The notes below the pieces were generated by a model. That model ran no database searches. It saw nothing but the letters and a program-made list of their open reading frames with translations, and was not told the origin of the DNA. 6,345 bases of DNA, from positions 1-6,345 of the forward strand of contig URNQ01000109.1 in the NCBI GenBank assembly GCA_900549245.1, read 5' to 3'. Shown piece by piece: positions 6,063 to 6,345 of this stretch (position 1 is its first letter; each line of letters starts with the position of its first letter). Origin of the DNA: an uncultured Collinsella sp. (GTDB lineage: Bacteria; Actinomycetota; Coriobacteriia; Coriobacteriales; Coriobacteriaceae). Position numbers and translations under genes: made by a program.

Positions 6063-6345
6063 TTAGACGAGCTTAATCTTCTCGATGTCCTTGCGCGAGG
6101 ACTCGCGATACAGCGAGAACTTGCGGCCGATGACCTGGACGACCTCGGCGTGGCAGCGATCGGCGAGATCTTCGGCGGCCTCGCGGGCAGAAAGGCTGGA
6201 ACCATCGAGTACGGAGCACTTAACGAGCTCGTGCTTCTCCAGGTAGGCGACCGTCTGCTCGACGGTGCCCTCGTTGATGTCGGACTTGCCGATGATGATG
6301 GCGGGGGTGGGGGGGTGGGGCATGCTGCGGAGCTGCTTCGAGCCG
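6063..6345 (-). CDS. yhbY: YhbY/YqeI-type CRM-domain RNA-binding protein (5' end outside window)
   Basis: A small ribosome-associated RNA-binding protein of the CRM family, implicated in 50S subunit assembly. The frame runs from the window edge to TAA (complement of 6063-6065); about 94 residues are present. Seven residues ahead of the ATG at 6321-6323 (GSKQLRS) match the family pattern (compare B. subtilis TGKQKRFLRS), so the true start lies beyond 6345. Conserved parts are IIIGKSDINEG, HELVKCSVL, and VQVIGRKFSLYR. Two oddities are visible. The loop normally GxxG reads GKSD. The usual AHHLxP segment reads PHPPTP, encoded by a C-rich run near the window end that may contain base-call errors. 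The gene converges on the regulator and ends in its own terminator at 5999-6023. Confidence 0.9.
   Translation of the reverse strand, partial: GSKQLRSMPHPPTPAIIIGKSDINEGTVEQTVAYLEKHELVKCSVLDGSSLSAREAAEDLADRCHAEVVQVIGRKFSLYRESSRKDIEKIKLV

Noticed and set aside
1..6345. CRISPR array, insertion sequence or prophage
   Set aside because: No regularly spaced repeats, transposase, integrase or terminal inverted repeats are seen; genes are chromosomal housekeeping and regulatory types.

Overview
The window carries four protein genes, two of them cut by the window edges, plus several structured intergenic stretches. The sequence is fairly GC-rich. Its gene content (GlmM, a stand-alone glucose-family PTS IIA protein, a 242-residue NagB, a ~1,000-residue MalT-like/SARP-like regulator, and a CRM-domain YhbY protein) fits a gut-type actinomycete of the class Coriobacteriia, such as Collinsella. 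That placement is an inference from gene types, base composition and promoter style, not from a marker gene.

Layout. Positions 2-979 (+) are the C-terminal three quarters of phosphoglucosamine mutase (glmM). A 71-base gap follows, then the PTS IIA protein (1051-1548, +). A 272-base spacer comes next, with a perfect 13-bp hairpin near its start and several further potential RNA helices; it looks like a long 5' leader for nagB (1821-2549, +), which ends in a strong intrinsic terminator (2582-2610). Positions 2611-2993 hold no convincing gene; they contain palindromes, candidate promoters and a cluster of related half-sites just before the next gene. That gene (2994-5993, +) encodes a 999-residue regulator with a MalT-like P-loop ATPase (STAND-type) at the N terminus, a long helical middle, and a SARP-type winged helix plus BTAD domain at the C terminus. 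A minus-strand yhbY (6063 to beyond 6345) converges on it, and a terminator oriented for yhbY lies between them.

How the genes may fit together. GlmM and NagB both act on glucosamine-6-phosphate: GlmM commits it to cell-wall UDP-GlcNAc synthesis, and NagB returns it to glycolysis as fructose-6-phosphate plus ammonia. A glucose-family IIA protein between them could supply phosphate for sugar uptake. The left half therefore reads as an amino-sugar branch point. The regulator next door is a candidate controller, but nothing in the sequence proves that. The points most worth a second look are the regulator's fused architecture with its non-acidic Walker B position, the half-site cluster upstream of it, the structured nagB leader, and a run of G-biased changes in yhbY close to the window end that may be a sequencing artefact.
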